Part shown: one piece after another, positions 1-9,939 of the stretch | How positions within the stretch are numbered: position 1 is the stretch's first letter | Layout of the letters: every line of letters begins with the position of its first letter | Source of the DNA: Ophiostoma sp. CBS 140.51 | Taxonomy: Eukaryota > Ascomycota > Sordariomycetes > Ophiostomatales > Ophiostomataceae | Assembly: GCA_029298735.1 (NCBI GenBank) | Contig: JANSLP010000486.1 | Location: 1-18,359, forward strand | Length of the DNA: 18,359 nt | Direction of reading: 5' to 3' | Translations under genes and position numbers: made by a program | Notes under the pieces: model-generated | Database searches by the model: none | The model's input: only the letters and a program-made list of their open reading frames with translations | What the model was told of the DNA's origin: nothing

Positions 1-135
1 CACACGCACCGGTGAATAGAATATTCACCCACTTAGTTCTGTGATAGTTTTTTCCCCAGAGGGTTCTGTCTAGCTAGTCGCCAATAGTCAGGACTGACTG
101 AGAAAGGCGGATAATAATAATAATAATAATAAATA
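1..135 (+). mobile_element. LINE 3' end with (TAA)n tail, copy A (truncated by window edge)
   Basis: This is the 3' terminal part of a non-LTR retrotransposon that runs off the left edge of the window. About 110 bases match, at roughly 90% by eye, the reverse complement of 17427-17539, and both copies end in a (TAA)n run (here from 111). The copies differ by scattered substitutions and a 2-nt indel near position 57, and similarity stops at the TAA run. The right-hand copy continues into a LINE coding region, which identifies this piece as LINE 3' UTR plus tail. It contains a perfect short dyad (GGTGAATA, 3-nt spacer, TATTCACC) at 11-29. The body of the element would lie to the left, outside the window. 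Confidence 0.7.
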
Positions 136-299
136 ATTCGACATTTTACTTATGTTTGTCACAAGACGCCAAAATGTGTCCAAAATAATATGACATTAAG
201 TGGCGAGACCAGAATATAAATAACAATAACTATGAGGGTACAACAGGACGATAGCGGCATCAATCTACACTACCACCGGAGTCTGATATGGTGACAAAC

Positions 300-1669
300 T
301 CATAGATGGTAGTCAACGCGCATCAACAATTCTGGGGTGAGCTCTTCCAAACGGCTGCATCCTGCGAGGGCCATGCAAGCACGGAATTCATCCTCAAGAA
401 TATGCAGAGCACTTACAAGTCCAGCACCACCATCATATGCAATTGCCCAGAGGGCCGGCCGACCAATCCACACCATGTCTGCACCAAGACACAGTGCCTT
501 GAAAATGTCAGAACCACGACGTATGCCGCCATCGAAATGCTATACTGTTAGCTGATATTCTCATGGAATGGCAATATATTTTTGAAATGATATTGTGTCA
601 CCAAGAACAAGACATTGCAACATACCACTGGGACACGCCCCTTCACTACAGCTGCAATGCTGGGTAGGACATTGAGAGTCGGTGGGGCGTGGTCAAGCTG
701 CCGACCGCCATGATTGGAGACAAAGATTGCGTCAGCGCCGTGGTCAACTGCCAGCTGTGCATCTTCCGGTGTAACAATCCCCTTGAGCCAGATGGGGAGC
801 TTCGTGATCGATTTGAGATAGGGAATCACATCCCACGTGAGAGAAGGGTCTGTGATAGCATGTTAAATCATTCCCGTTGAAGTGGATGGCGCGAGAGTCG
901 CTCACCATTTTTGTTTGGTGGTGTAGAGGACACCGTTATGGTCGAAGCGCCGCCCCTGCTGAGATCATCTGTGCGATGATGAGAACCAGTTTTTACGCCG
1001 AGGGAGTCTGGGAAATTGGCCATCTTCAAGTGTGGTGGGAGACGGAATCTGTTGCGAATCTCTGTCAAGCGTCGCCCAAAGTACGGCGTGTCCACCGTCA
1101 GAACAATAGCCTTGTATCCGGCTTTCTCTGCACGTCGTACCAAGTCATCCGTGGTTGCCCTATTCTCAAACAGGTACATCTGCATAACGCATTCTGTTGA
1201 TCCTTCCTTTCCTGTAGCTCGACGGGCCGCGTCGGCTTGCGACTTGACGTCTTCAAGAGACGTAGTGCTGAAGCTACTCAAGCCCATAACAGTCCCGTAT
1301 GTACCGCATGCGCGTGCTGTGGCCTCTTCGCCATCTGGGTGGGCCATTTTCTGCATTGCCGCAGGTGCAATACAGCCTGGTAAACCGCACGTCAGAGATG
1401 GGAAGATGAATTGGTTGACAGTCATATTACATACATGGGAAGGGGATCTCGTGGCCATCTTGAAAAACATGCCGCTGCGGCGACAGCGATGAGACATCCC
1501 TCAAAACTCTTGGCCGGATGTACCACTTGGCGTACGCTGCTCGGTTGGCACGAAGCGTGACGCTGTCTTGCGAGCCACCGTTAAAGTAGTCGCGTGCTGC
1601 CTTTGGCAAATATTCAGCGGCATATTGCTCAAAGTCGTCGATTGAGTACAGCTGTGGTTTCGATGCCAT
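300..1669 (-). CDS. FMN-dependent 2-hydroxy-acid oxidase/dehydrogenase (glycolate/lactate oxidase family)
   Basis: Oxidises an L-2-hydroxy acid to the 2-oxo acid with FMN; substrate and electron acceptor cannot be read from sequence. Four exons (1669-1435, 1376-906, 849-626, 539-300) separated by GT-AG introns of 58, 56 and 86 nt give 389 residues, normal for this family. Start is the ATG at 1669, followed by the typical N-terminal helix region (LPKAARDYFNGG; Tyr28 fits the active-site Tyr of glycolate oxidase). Other family motifs: IAPAAMQKMAHPDGE, MQMYLF, TVDTPYFGRR, WLKG (Lys258), SNHGGRQLD (catalytic His282, Arg285), and FDGGIRRGSDIFKAL with IGRP in the FMN phosphate-binding region. There is no heme-b5 domain, so it is not full cytochrome b2, and no clear PTS1 tail (ends YHL). 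It is divergent to the Dal5-type permease, with the ThDP enzyme beyond it. The last acceptor (TATAG before 539) is inferred from protein continuity. Confidence 0.9.
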
Positions 1670-2400
1670 TGTGGTGAATGTGTGGTGCTTATTTGGTCTT
1701 GAAGAAGACACAAAGTGTGGAGTATAGAAAAGGCTAGAACGTCACGTTGATATGGGGGTGGTAGTTGGAAGTCGGTGCTCTTCCAGGCTTATCACCACCA
1801 GCTGTGCAACACACGCCGTATTGCGCTATATATCTCCGGTACAAGGCGGGTGTCTGCATCCTTGCTAGTGAAGATTGGAGAAGATGAAGATGCATCTCGG
1901 AACAAAATTTCCTAAAATGGTTAGTGTGCATGGCATGTCATCGGGTCGCCATCGGGTATCTTTGTCGGGATACTGACCACGACAGTTGGGGAACGGCCTT
2001 GGCATCATCTCATACGAGGGTTCCATGAGAACTTGCCTCAAACGAAAAGGAGAAAATAATCACCTACAACAGACTAGGCTCTGACGAATGAATCATTGAC
2101 TGCTTTGACATACGGCAAGCCTTCTCCACACCAAAATGTTGTGCGGAGAAGTGGATGTATACCCCGGACCCAGAATACTGGCCGAGTCCAAGCTCCCGTC
2201 CGGAGTTGTAGCTCCTGGGGAAGGATATTTCTTGGGACAGGAAAGGGGAGAGAGCTGCAGATCCTGGACTTGGCCGACGGTAGATATAAAGAGCAAATCG
2301 TTTGTCTCCCCCGACGATCGTCAAGGCGACACGAGATCAAGGAAGTCTCGTACCAACACAAAAGACACCACATACACAAAGACAGCACACTGTGCCCACA
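1670..2400. promoter_or_regulatory. Divergent promoter region of the FMN enzyme and the Dal5-type permease
   Basis: This 731-nt gap lies between two divergent ATGs (1669 minus, 2401 plus), so it must hold both promoters and possibly shared regulatory sites. A TATA-like TATAAA sits at 2285-2290, about 110 nt before the permease ATG, and another AT-rich TATATA run lies near 1828-1833 on the side of the FMN gene. A short dyad, CTCC-5 nt-GGAG (2193-2205), contains TCCGGA. No protein-coding signal was found. Assignment of individual sites is weak. Confidence 0.5.
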
Positions 2401-4009
2401 ATGACACACAACACAGAGCACGATACATTCGATGATGGGGCAATCGAGAAGCAGGACGTTGAGCACGCTGAGTCGAGGCTGTTTGAAGAGGACCCACTTG
2501 AGGCACGGCGCGTGCTCCGTAAGATCGACTTCCGCCTGATTCCACTGCTCCTGTTTCTGTACACATTGACCTTCCTCGACCGTGTCAATATTGGAAACGC
2601 TGCGGTGTGGAATCTCGAGTCCGACTTGCATATGAAGGGATATGACTACAACATTGTTGTGCTCGGTAAGTGTTGCCGCAAACAAAACACCTGCCAGACT
2701 GCCGTGCATCAAACTGACGAACTACCAGTCTTCTACATCCCCTATATCCTGCTTGAGCTTCCTTCAAATTTTGTTATCAACCGTGTCCAGCCACGTTATT
2801 GGGTCGGGTTCCTAGCCCTCGGCTGGGGCTTGAGCGTGCTGTGTGCTGGCTTTGCGAAGAATATGGGTGGATTACTGACGGCACGTGTGTTTATTGGCAT
2901 CTTTGAGGCTGGCATGTTCCCGGGCTGTCTGTTCCTGATTGGATCGTGGTACCGTCGTGAAGAACTCATCAGCCGCATGGCCTGGTTCATGGTGTCCAAC
3001 GACGTTGCTGGTGTACTATCTGGCCTGCTTGGTGCAGGCCTTGGCTCCCTTAACGGAAAGGGAGGCTATTCTGGGTGGTCGTGGATCTTCTTTGTTGAGG
3101 GTGGCATGACGTGCTGTGCTGCTGTTCTCGCTCTATTGTTCCTGCCTTCTTTCCCGGAGGATTCCACATTCCTCACACCAGAGGAAAAAGCCTGGTACCT
3201 GCGACGCCTGCAGCGTGATGACAACAACCGCACTGGCAAGCAGCAAAAGATGTCTTTCCGCGGTGTCCTGAGATCCTTGAAGGACTGGAAGGTGCTCACA
3301 TCCGGTGTGCTTTACCTTTCAGTGTGTGTCACCGCCTACTCGCTGTCGGTCTTCCAGCCTGCCGTTTTAACAACCTTTGGCTGGTCCAGCCTCAAGTCCA
3401 ACCTGCTTACGGCACCTGTCCGCGCAGTGTCTGGTATCATCTCGGTATTGGTTGCCCTCTGGAGTGACAAGGTCAAGAGACGTGGTATGTTTTGTATTGC
3501 AGGCTTTCTCATCAGCATCATGGGACTTTTGCTCGTGATGCTTCTCCACAACGGAAACCTCCGCTATATGGGCTTCTACTTTGCGTCATTCGGCATCTAC
3601 ATTTGCCAGCCTCTGGTCATTGGATGGTGGTACGTATCAGCCAAAACAGGTCTTTCCCGTGCACAAAATTACAAAAGTACTAACGCATTGTCTTCACAGT
3701 GTCAACCAGGTCATCGGCTACACCAAGCGCGGCACGGTGACAGCCTTTGCAGTCAGCTGTGGCCAGGTTGGCGGCATCATCTCTGCCGTTGTGTTTCCTA
3801 GCAAGAACGCTCCTCAATATGTCCCGGGCATCTCGACGTGTATTGGTTTCCAGGCACTTGGTCTTCTCACCGTCGCCAACATGTGGTGGTGGTGTCGATG
3901 GGAGAACAAGCAGCGCGACGCCGGCAAGCGTGACCATCTGCGCCAACTATCGGCAGAGGACCAAGAGAAGCTCGGCGAGTTGCACCCCGATTTCCGTTAC
4001 ATGCTGTAG
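2401..4009 (+). CDS. MFS permease, allantoate/anion:cation symporter (Dal5-like) family
   Basis: Plasma-membrane proton symporter of the ACS/Dal5 family, which imports small organic anions such as allantoate, nicotinate, carboxylates or sulfonates. Three exons (2401-2665, 2729-3629, 3700-4009) with introns of 63 and 70 nt (branch point TACTAAC at 3678-3684) give 491 residues, a usual length. The ATG at 2401 is the first in frame. Family marks: DFRLIPLLLFLYTLTFLDRVNIGNA at the first helix region, the second-helix motif LELPSNFVINRVQPRYW, GIFEAGMFPGCLFLIGSWYRREE around helix 4, and WSWIFFVEG at helix 6. The central loop is charged, and the second half continues to the final helix near QALGLLTVANMWWWC. 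No lesion is seen. It lies between the divergent FMN enzyme and the co-directional ThDP enzyme, so it probably imports the substrate they act on (inference). Confidence 0.9.
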
Positions 4010-4915
4010 ACCGTATGAGGCGTGGCGTTCTGATTTGTCGGTTTCACAATCAGCAAGTTGAAGATGGGGGGACGACAACATTCACTCAATTCGGCATCTC
4101 TTCGGTAGAATGGCAGTCAATCTGATTTAGATAAGAAATGATTACGCTCTATTCATCCTACTTATTTCAGCTAGGCTGATGTCGAGTCTTATCTTGCGCT
4201 CGGCATTTTTTTTTCGTACAGCTTGGTTCCTGCCATTTTTCGTTCAGGGCGTTACAGCCATATCCAGGTTTTCTACACTCGTTTCCGCCTTACAGGTCTC
4301 AAAACTTCACGCTTTGGCGAACTGGTGACCAGAACAAGGAAGATAATTAGTAATGCCGGTGTGCATACTCCGCAGGGTGAAGCTAGCTCAGCCGACATCC
4401 ACTGTTGACTTTGGTTGCGTGGCGGAGACTGCGACCCGGCCGCCATCCCCGCAGGCTTATTTGGGTATGATCGATAACACTGAATTCACTCCACCCGCTC
4501 TGCGACATACTGGCAGTAAAATTCCGGGGACCCCATGGGTGACAAGTGCGTCCGGTACCAGAGATCCGCTGTTTCCCGGGACCAGACAAACTGCGGAGAA
4601 AAGATATCTTGTGACCACGATGTGTGGGGTTTTTCTTTTCTCTTCCTTTCTTTCGAGACAGCGGCAAGCTGGTATTTTCCGGAATCGCAATACAACCTGG
4701 GAAGCCAGTCCGAAATGTGGAGGAAGGAAACATGACATCAGCCTTCCGGCGATAGAGATTGCTGTCAGGGAAGCATGGATCCTTGTTGGAGAAGGTCAAT
4801 TGTCGGGGTCGATATGATTTAATGACAGCTGCATTTCTCTTCTCCAACAAACAGCTGAACAAAAAGACAGAATCTTGGATACAACATTGCAATTGAGCTC
4901 CTTCACACAACGGCC
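4010..4915. other. Intergenic region, presumed promoter of the ThDP enzyme
   Basis: 906 nt without a convincing gene; the reading frames here are short and show no recognisable motif. It holds the 3' end of the permease transcript and the promoter of the ThDP gene. A pyrimidine-rich tract occurs at about 4626-4653, as is common in fungal promoters, and a perfect 8-bp palindrome TTCCGGAA lies at 4677-4684, about 235 nt before the ATG. Confidence 0.45.
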
Positions 4916-6902
4916 ATGTCATCAGAAGCATTACCCACGAACGGCGATGTGCCGACAACGAAGGTCACCAGCGGCGCCAGCCTTATCCTCAAGTCCCTGC
5001 TGGCTGCGGACATTACTCACCTTTTTGTGAATCTCGGCTCAGACCACCCGGCCTTCCTGGCTGCCTTTGGCAGCAAAGAGTTTGCCGACAGAATCCGAAT
5101 ATTCACAGCCCCCAATGAAGTACATCACCTATTTTGTCAATCTATTTTGAATAATCGCTGACAGTACAGATGAATGCCCTGTCAGCGGCTTCCGGCTTTG
5201 CCCAGGTGACGGGCCGGCCCGCTGCCGTTCTTGTCCATGTCGAATGCGGCACGCTGGGTTTGGCGGGTGCGATCCACAACGTCAGCAAGGGTCGCATCCC
5301 AGTGATGATTTTGGCTGGTACTGTGCCCGTCACAATGGAAGGTGAACTCCCTGGAAGTCGCAACGAGTGAGTCCCGACCTTATTCTACTGTCCTCCTGCC
5401 CTAATAGCTACTGACGCCGGCCAACTAGATACATTCACTGGATCCAGGACGTGCCCGATCAACGAGCTATTGTACGTCAATACATGCGTTACGAGCACGA
5501 AATCCGGCGACCACACAACGCAGCACAGCTGGTTCTCCGTGCTGTCCAGTTCATGATGTCCGAACCACGCGGTCCTGCCTATCTTGTGGCGAGTCGTGAG
5601 ACACTGGAGGAGACCATCGCTGTTCCATCCGAGCTCGCCGACAGCTGCAATGTAACTCTCAATGGTGCCCTGGAACCATCTGGTCTCATGTCGTCCGCCG
5701 CTGTAGACCTCGCCAACAAACTTCTTGCTGCTGAGCGGCCGTTGATTGTCACGAGCTACAGTGGCCGATCCCCAGCTGGCTTCAATGCACTTTTGCGGCT
5801 GGCGGAACTGCTAGCCATTGCTGTGCACGACAACGCACCAATCTACAACAACTTCCCCACTACATCGTCATTTCTGCACCAGGGCCATCAATGGAATGGT
5901 GGTGGGCAGCTACCTGCTCTTGCGGAAGCAGATGTCGTTGTTGTTGTCGATGCCGATGTTCCCTGGATTGGAGCCCAGTCCCGCCCAAAGCCGGGGACCA
6001 CAATCTACCATCTTGACAGTGACCCATTAAAGGAGACCACAACACTTTGGTCTCTGCCATGCACCAAGCGCTGGAAGGTTGACTCTGCCGTTGCTCTGAC
6101 GCAGATTGCAGATGCCGTCGTGGCGAACGAGCAATTCACGGCCACCACGACCAAGTCCCGCATTGACGAGCGAAGAAGCCACCTTGCTGCCCGGTTTGCG
6201 GAACGCGAGGCACGCCTAAGGGCTGCAGAAGCTGTACCTTTACCTGACCGACCACTGACTGTGCCGTATGTCATGGCTCGGCTGCGAGAGGCTACCGCGG
6301 GCGTTAATGTTGTGGGACTCAACGAGTCGACAACGAACCTTGGCAATGTAGCTGATCACTTTGGCCACAATAAGCCACTGTCTCTCATTGGCAGCGGTGG
6401 AGGTGCCCTTGGCTGGTACAGCGGCGCAGCTGTTGGTGCCATTCTTGGTCTGCGGGATGATGTAGCAAGGCAAAGCTCGCCCGTGGCGACTGCGCAAGAG
6501 GACCCGCTCATCGTTGCATTCACGGGCGATGGCACTTGGTTGTTTGGCGTTCCCAGCTGCGCATATTGGATGGCCGCCAAGTATAACACGCCGTTTGTCA
6601 CCATTATCTGGAACAATGGCGGCTGGGCATCTCCAAAGAATGCATGCCTACGTATTCATCCTGAAGTGGCACGACCCGCAGCTGCGAATGGTGCTAAGAG
6701 TGTACCATCCCTCAGCGATGACCTCATGGTCGCTCTCACTCCCTCTCCGGCATTTGGAAAGATTGCTGAGGGCGCCGCCAATGCCTGGTGGGCCACCATC
6801 CGTGACTCATCTGAGGTAGACGCTTCTCTTGAAAAAGCCATCCAGGTTGTCCGGGAAGAGAAGCGATGTGCCCTGGTTGAGGTTGTCATTCCAAATATCT
6901 GA
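4916..6902 (+). CDS. Thiamine-diphosphate-dependent enzyme (acetolactate synthase / benzoylformate decarboxylase-like)
   Basis: Decarboxylates a 2-oxo acid, with or without carboligation; the exact reaction is unknown. Exons 4916-5119, 5170-5366 and 5429-6902, with introns of 50 and 62 nt, give 624 residues. The PYR domain (about 16-190) has the catalytic Glu at residue 68 in PNEMNALSAASGFAQVTGRP. The motif GELPGSRNEYIHWIQDVPDQR recalls a bacterial/fungal group annotated only as thiamine pyrophosphate-requiring proteins. The central domain spans roughly 200-350. The PP domain carries the ThDP/Mg motif GDG (500-502) to WNNGGW (528-533), with spacing normal for the family. The C-terminus (VVIPNI) is not a peroxisomal signal. 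It is clearly not the mitochondrial ILV2 type in sequence, and no transit peptide is evident. It sits downstream of the permease in the same direction and may act on the oxo acid made by the FMN enzyme (inference). Confidence 0.88.
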
Positions 6903-7225
6903 ACCATGAGGTTGCGAGCGCATTCCAGTTTATTGCAAGTAACATTCTGGGCAAACTTCTGCATTTTTCTCCTTTTCTTTACTACATATTTTTCAAATCA
7001 AGTCGAGCCAGCTATTGGTACTTACCAGCTTATTGTATCGTTGCCACCTCCCGCTGCTCAACACAGTGTGTTACTTCTTTGCCAGTGCCGTACCATCACT
7101 CTGTCCATTGCTTACATTTTCACCTACTCCTGAAATATCTTCCTCGACGATGTTTTGTGCATCACTTAGGTTGTTAGTAGATGTACATCATGAGAAGGCG
7201 AACGAAGAGATGATAATAGGAACAC
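6903..7225. other. Convergent 3' intergenic region
   Basis: 323 nt between the stop of the ThDP gene (plus) and the stop of the siderophore-transporter pseudogene (minus). It contains T-rich stretches (about 6963-6990) compatible with 3' ends, and no gene. Confidence 0.4.
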
Positions 7226-9105
7226 CTACGTAAGCCTCATGTTGGGAAGAAAGCAAGCAAACACAATAAACGGGATAGATGACCCAAATGCGACGTAGGT
7301 AAAGTAGCCGATGATGGTCGTATACTAAATGGACGTCAGTAACGATGCAATTAAAATATGTAAACGACCGGAGCATGACCAAGCAACTTACAGCACGGGT
7401 GATGCCATCTCGCTCCGGGCTTCCAAGGGGAGGCAGCCCAGCCGTGATCGAGTCGAAGACGGATGCAATGAGCTTGGTGGTGCCGCTCGTTCCAAGTTCC
7501 TTGCCGAGTTCCGTCTTGAAATAGTTGGTGTAGATGCCTCCACCGATGGCCGTTCCAATAGTCGATCCTAGAGTGGAAAGGCAAACTGCAAGAGAAGTCA
7601 TCTGAGCCACTTCTCGGTGCGGGACAGATACCGTCGCTGAAACAAAGCAGCCGGTCCCTACAAGGCCGCTTCCAAGTCCCTGGACGAGCTGGATAATGAC
7701 AATCTCTGCAATGCCGCCATTTGCGTTCCGCATGCGCATCATCAGGCCGTAGCCGAGGATCCGAACCGCAACTCCGGCCGCCACAACGAACTTGAATCTC
7801 CTCGTATACCACATGATTCCACCCGTGGTGAGCCCAGCCAGAAACTGCATGGCTCGATTGGCTTCGTAAATAAATAGTGCGTTGCGCACAGCATAGCTGC
7901 GGGCCACAATCAGCCAAGTGTAAAAGTAGCTGAGTGACCCCAAGAGTTATGCCGTCCATGGTGTACATGGCCAAGGCCATCATAACTGTGATGTCTTTGA
8001 AGTATCGCACAGGCATAATGGGTTGCACCGCCACAAGCCGCTGATAAAGTGGGAGAAGAAGAAGAAAGACACCTCCAACAACGAGGCAGGCGATGACCCA
8101 GTGGGCTCTCCAGCCATTTTCCAGCGTGCCTGCAAGCGTGGAAGGCAATAGAACCAATGCAAGGCCGCCAGAAAATAGAATCATTCCACCTAGGTACAGT
8201 CGAGAGAAAAATTCATACACGGAAATCTGAATCTTTTGGTCGAGCCCGGCTTTCTTTGCCCGTCGTTGGAAGCCAAGAAGACTAACAATGATGGGTACAA
8301 TGCCAAAGGACATGATGATTGCGAGCATGCCAATGCCCCATCTCCAGCCGATGCCATTGATAACCGATTGGGTCACAAATGCGGCGGTGAAACTGGGTAG
8401 CAGTACCATGTTAACAAATAGCAATCACGAATGTAGGGAGGGTAAACACGAACGGCATAAAAATATATGGAAGAAACTGCAGCTGGACTGCGTGGCCTCT
8501 TTGGCGGGCTGATGACACGTCGGCAGCCAAAATGTCGTTCACCGTGTTCACGCCCGTCCGGGCAAACATATGCAGCATGTAACCGGTGGCATAGGTTGCG
8601 TAGTTGGGCGATTTGGCACAAAGGACGAAAGAAACAATGTAGAAGAGAAGCCAGACGGGCTATAGCTCTCCACGGCCAAAATCAGACAGATTGGCCACGA
8701 GAGGCTTCAACACGGCAAAACAGAGACCTCCCGCCGTTGTGAGAGCTGCGTGGTTGGATATTTTGTCGAAACTGGACTGGGCATAGACATAGTATGTGTA
8801 GATGGTTGAATTATCAAACTCACTGACAGCACAAAATAGCTAGGATTGCTGTCAGGATCGGATAATATGGGGGCAACTCACAATGCAATCATGGATATCA
8901 CGAGGCTGTATGCACAAATACATTAGTAACTGTAATTCTGATGACCAACTCTTGGGTATACATACGCAGCAATGATTAGTGCCTTGCCATGTTTACCCCA
9001 GACTGCTTGAATGGCTGCCATCTTAGTCGCACCAGAAACCTCAACGGTCAACGCAAGGCCATTTCTTTGCATCTCCGGATCATTCCCAACATCGTATGAT
9101 GGCAT
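7226..9105 (-). pseudogene. Siderophore iron transporter (SIT/ARN-type MFS), broken by a stop and a frameshift
   Basis: The family imports ferric siderophores in 14-helix MFS proteins. Five exons can be traced: 9105-8966, 8905-8882 (24-nt micro-exon), 8822-8448, 8392-7392 and 7324-7226, with introns of 60, 59, 55 and 67 nt. SIT marks: VWGKHGKALIIA at the N-terminus, FDNSTIYTYYVYAQSSF in helix 1, the GRGE loop, GIGWRWGIGMLAI, RRAKKAGLD, ARYFKDI-like helix 8 region, YTRRFKF, VPHREVAQMTSL and TAIGGGIYTNYF. Two lesions interrupt it: an in-frame TAG at 8662-8660 (codon 109, after GRGEL) and one extra G in a GGGG run near 7944-7947, after which the frame resumes correctly. Without the extra base the exons sum to 546 codons including the final stop, so splice models and lesion fit together. 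Probably non-functional; sequencing error could explain the homopolymer change but hardly both. The third intron donor (GTTTAC) is the least certain. Confidence 0.85.
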
Positions 9106-9939
9106 AACTGTGATAGAAACGTAGGCGTTGCTGTCTTCGCGGTGTCCATTGCGAGTATTTTTTCTGCCAGACCGAGTGTGATATGGTGGATTTTGTGCCA
9201 ATGCCGCGTCGCTCCTGCTGCTTAGTTCTCACTTCTTTATGGAAATGGAACAACTAAAAGTTGAGGCTATGTCGAGAATTTTTGGCTTTTTATGTAACAT
9301 GTTTCCCGGCCATCTCGTTAAAGTTCACGACGCATGTGGTGTCTCTCGATATGAAGTCGTCGACATGCTCCACTCTGTTGTCATCTGCTATTGTCCAGTA
9401 GCAGACCAGGATTGTAGGGTATCTTGATAGCTTCTCGCCGCTGCAAACCATAGTACTGACCAGTAAGGAGCTTGAGAAGCCCTTCAGAAACGTGGGGCTG
9501 GAGTGTCCCTGACCGCTCTCATTGGCTATGTCTCCTTTCTTTTGTTTTTTGTCTTTTCTGTTTGAGAGAACTTCTTCAACATTGGAATGTTCACCTGATC
9601 TATCAGCATATCTGCTATTTTTGATACAGTAACATTTCTGCTTTATTTATGTACTTTGATTCTGATAATATTCATTTTATTTATTTCTTTACTTTTTTAG
9701 ATGTTGTTTTCTCGGGTTTGAATTCTTTACTTGCAAAATAAAATTATTATAGAACTAATTATCATGGATTTTGAAAATAAATAGCAATCCATACCAACAT
9801 AATACATCTTCTTATCCTTCTATTAAAGTCATATTCCAGTCAAGTCCAACTTTACAACATTGAGTTCCATGAAAACATAGTGCCAGCAGTATTTCTTCCT
9901 TCCGTAGCTCTCCGCTCAGTGCTGGCTGCCCGCATATTG
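9106..9939. other. Intergenic region with an AT-rich block
   Basis: 834 nt between the start of the SIT pseudogene and the stop of the sulfatase pseudogene, both on the minus strand. It should hold the former SIT promoter (near 9106-9400) and the sulfatase 3' end. About 9540-9830 is strongly AT-rich, with many TTTATT and AATAAA-like words. Nothing coding is recognisable. Confidence 0.4.

Noticed and set aside
111..135. (TAA)n as an independent microsatellite
   Set aside because: The same run occurs at the end of the second LINE copy, so it is the element's 3' tail.
2666..2728. Permease read straight through the first intron
   Set aside because: The 63-nt stretch is in frame and lacks a stop, but it has a GTAAGT donor and an AG acceptor and its translation breaks the conserved second-helix motif. 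It is an intron.
4353..4958. Open frames of 150-190 codons on both strands between the permease and the ThDP enzyme
   Set aside because: They overlap each other and the promoter, carry no family motif and look like chance.
7188..9105. Siderophore transporter as two separate genes
   Set aside because: The pieces align in order to a single SIT protein and a one-base change restores the frame, so they are halves of one broken gene.
9239..9427. Small open frame upstream of the siderophore transporter
   Set aside because: Lies in the presumed promoter, with no motif or supporting signals.
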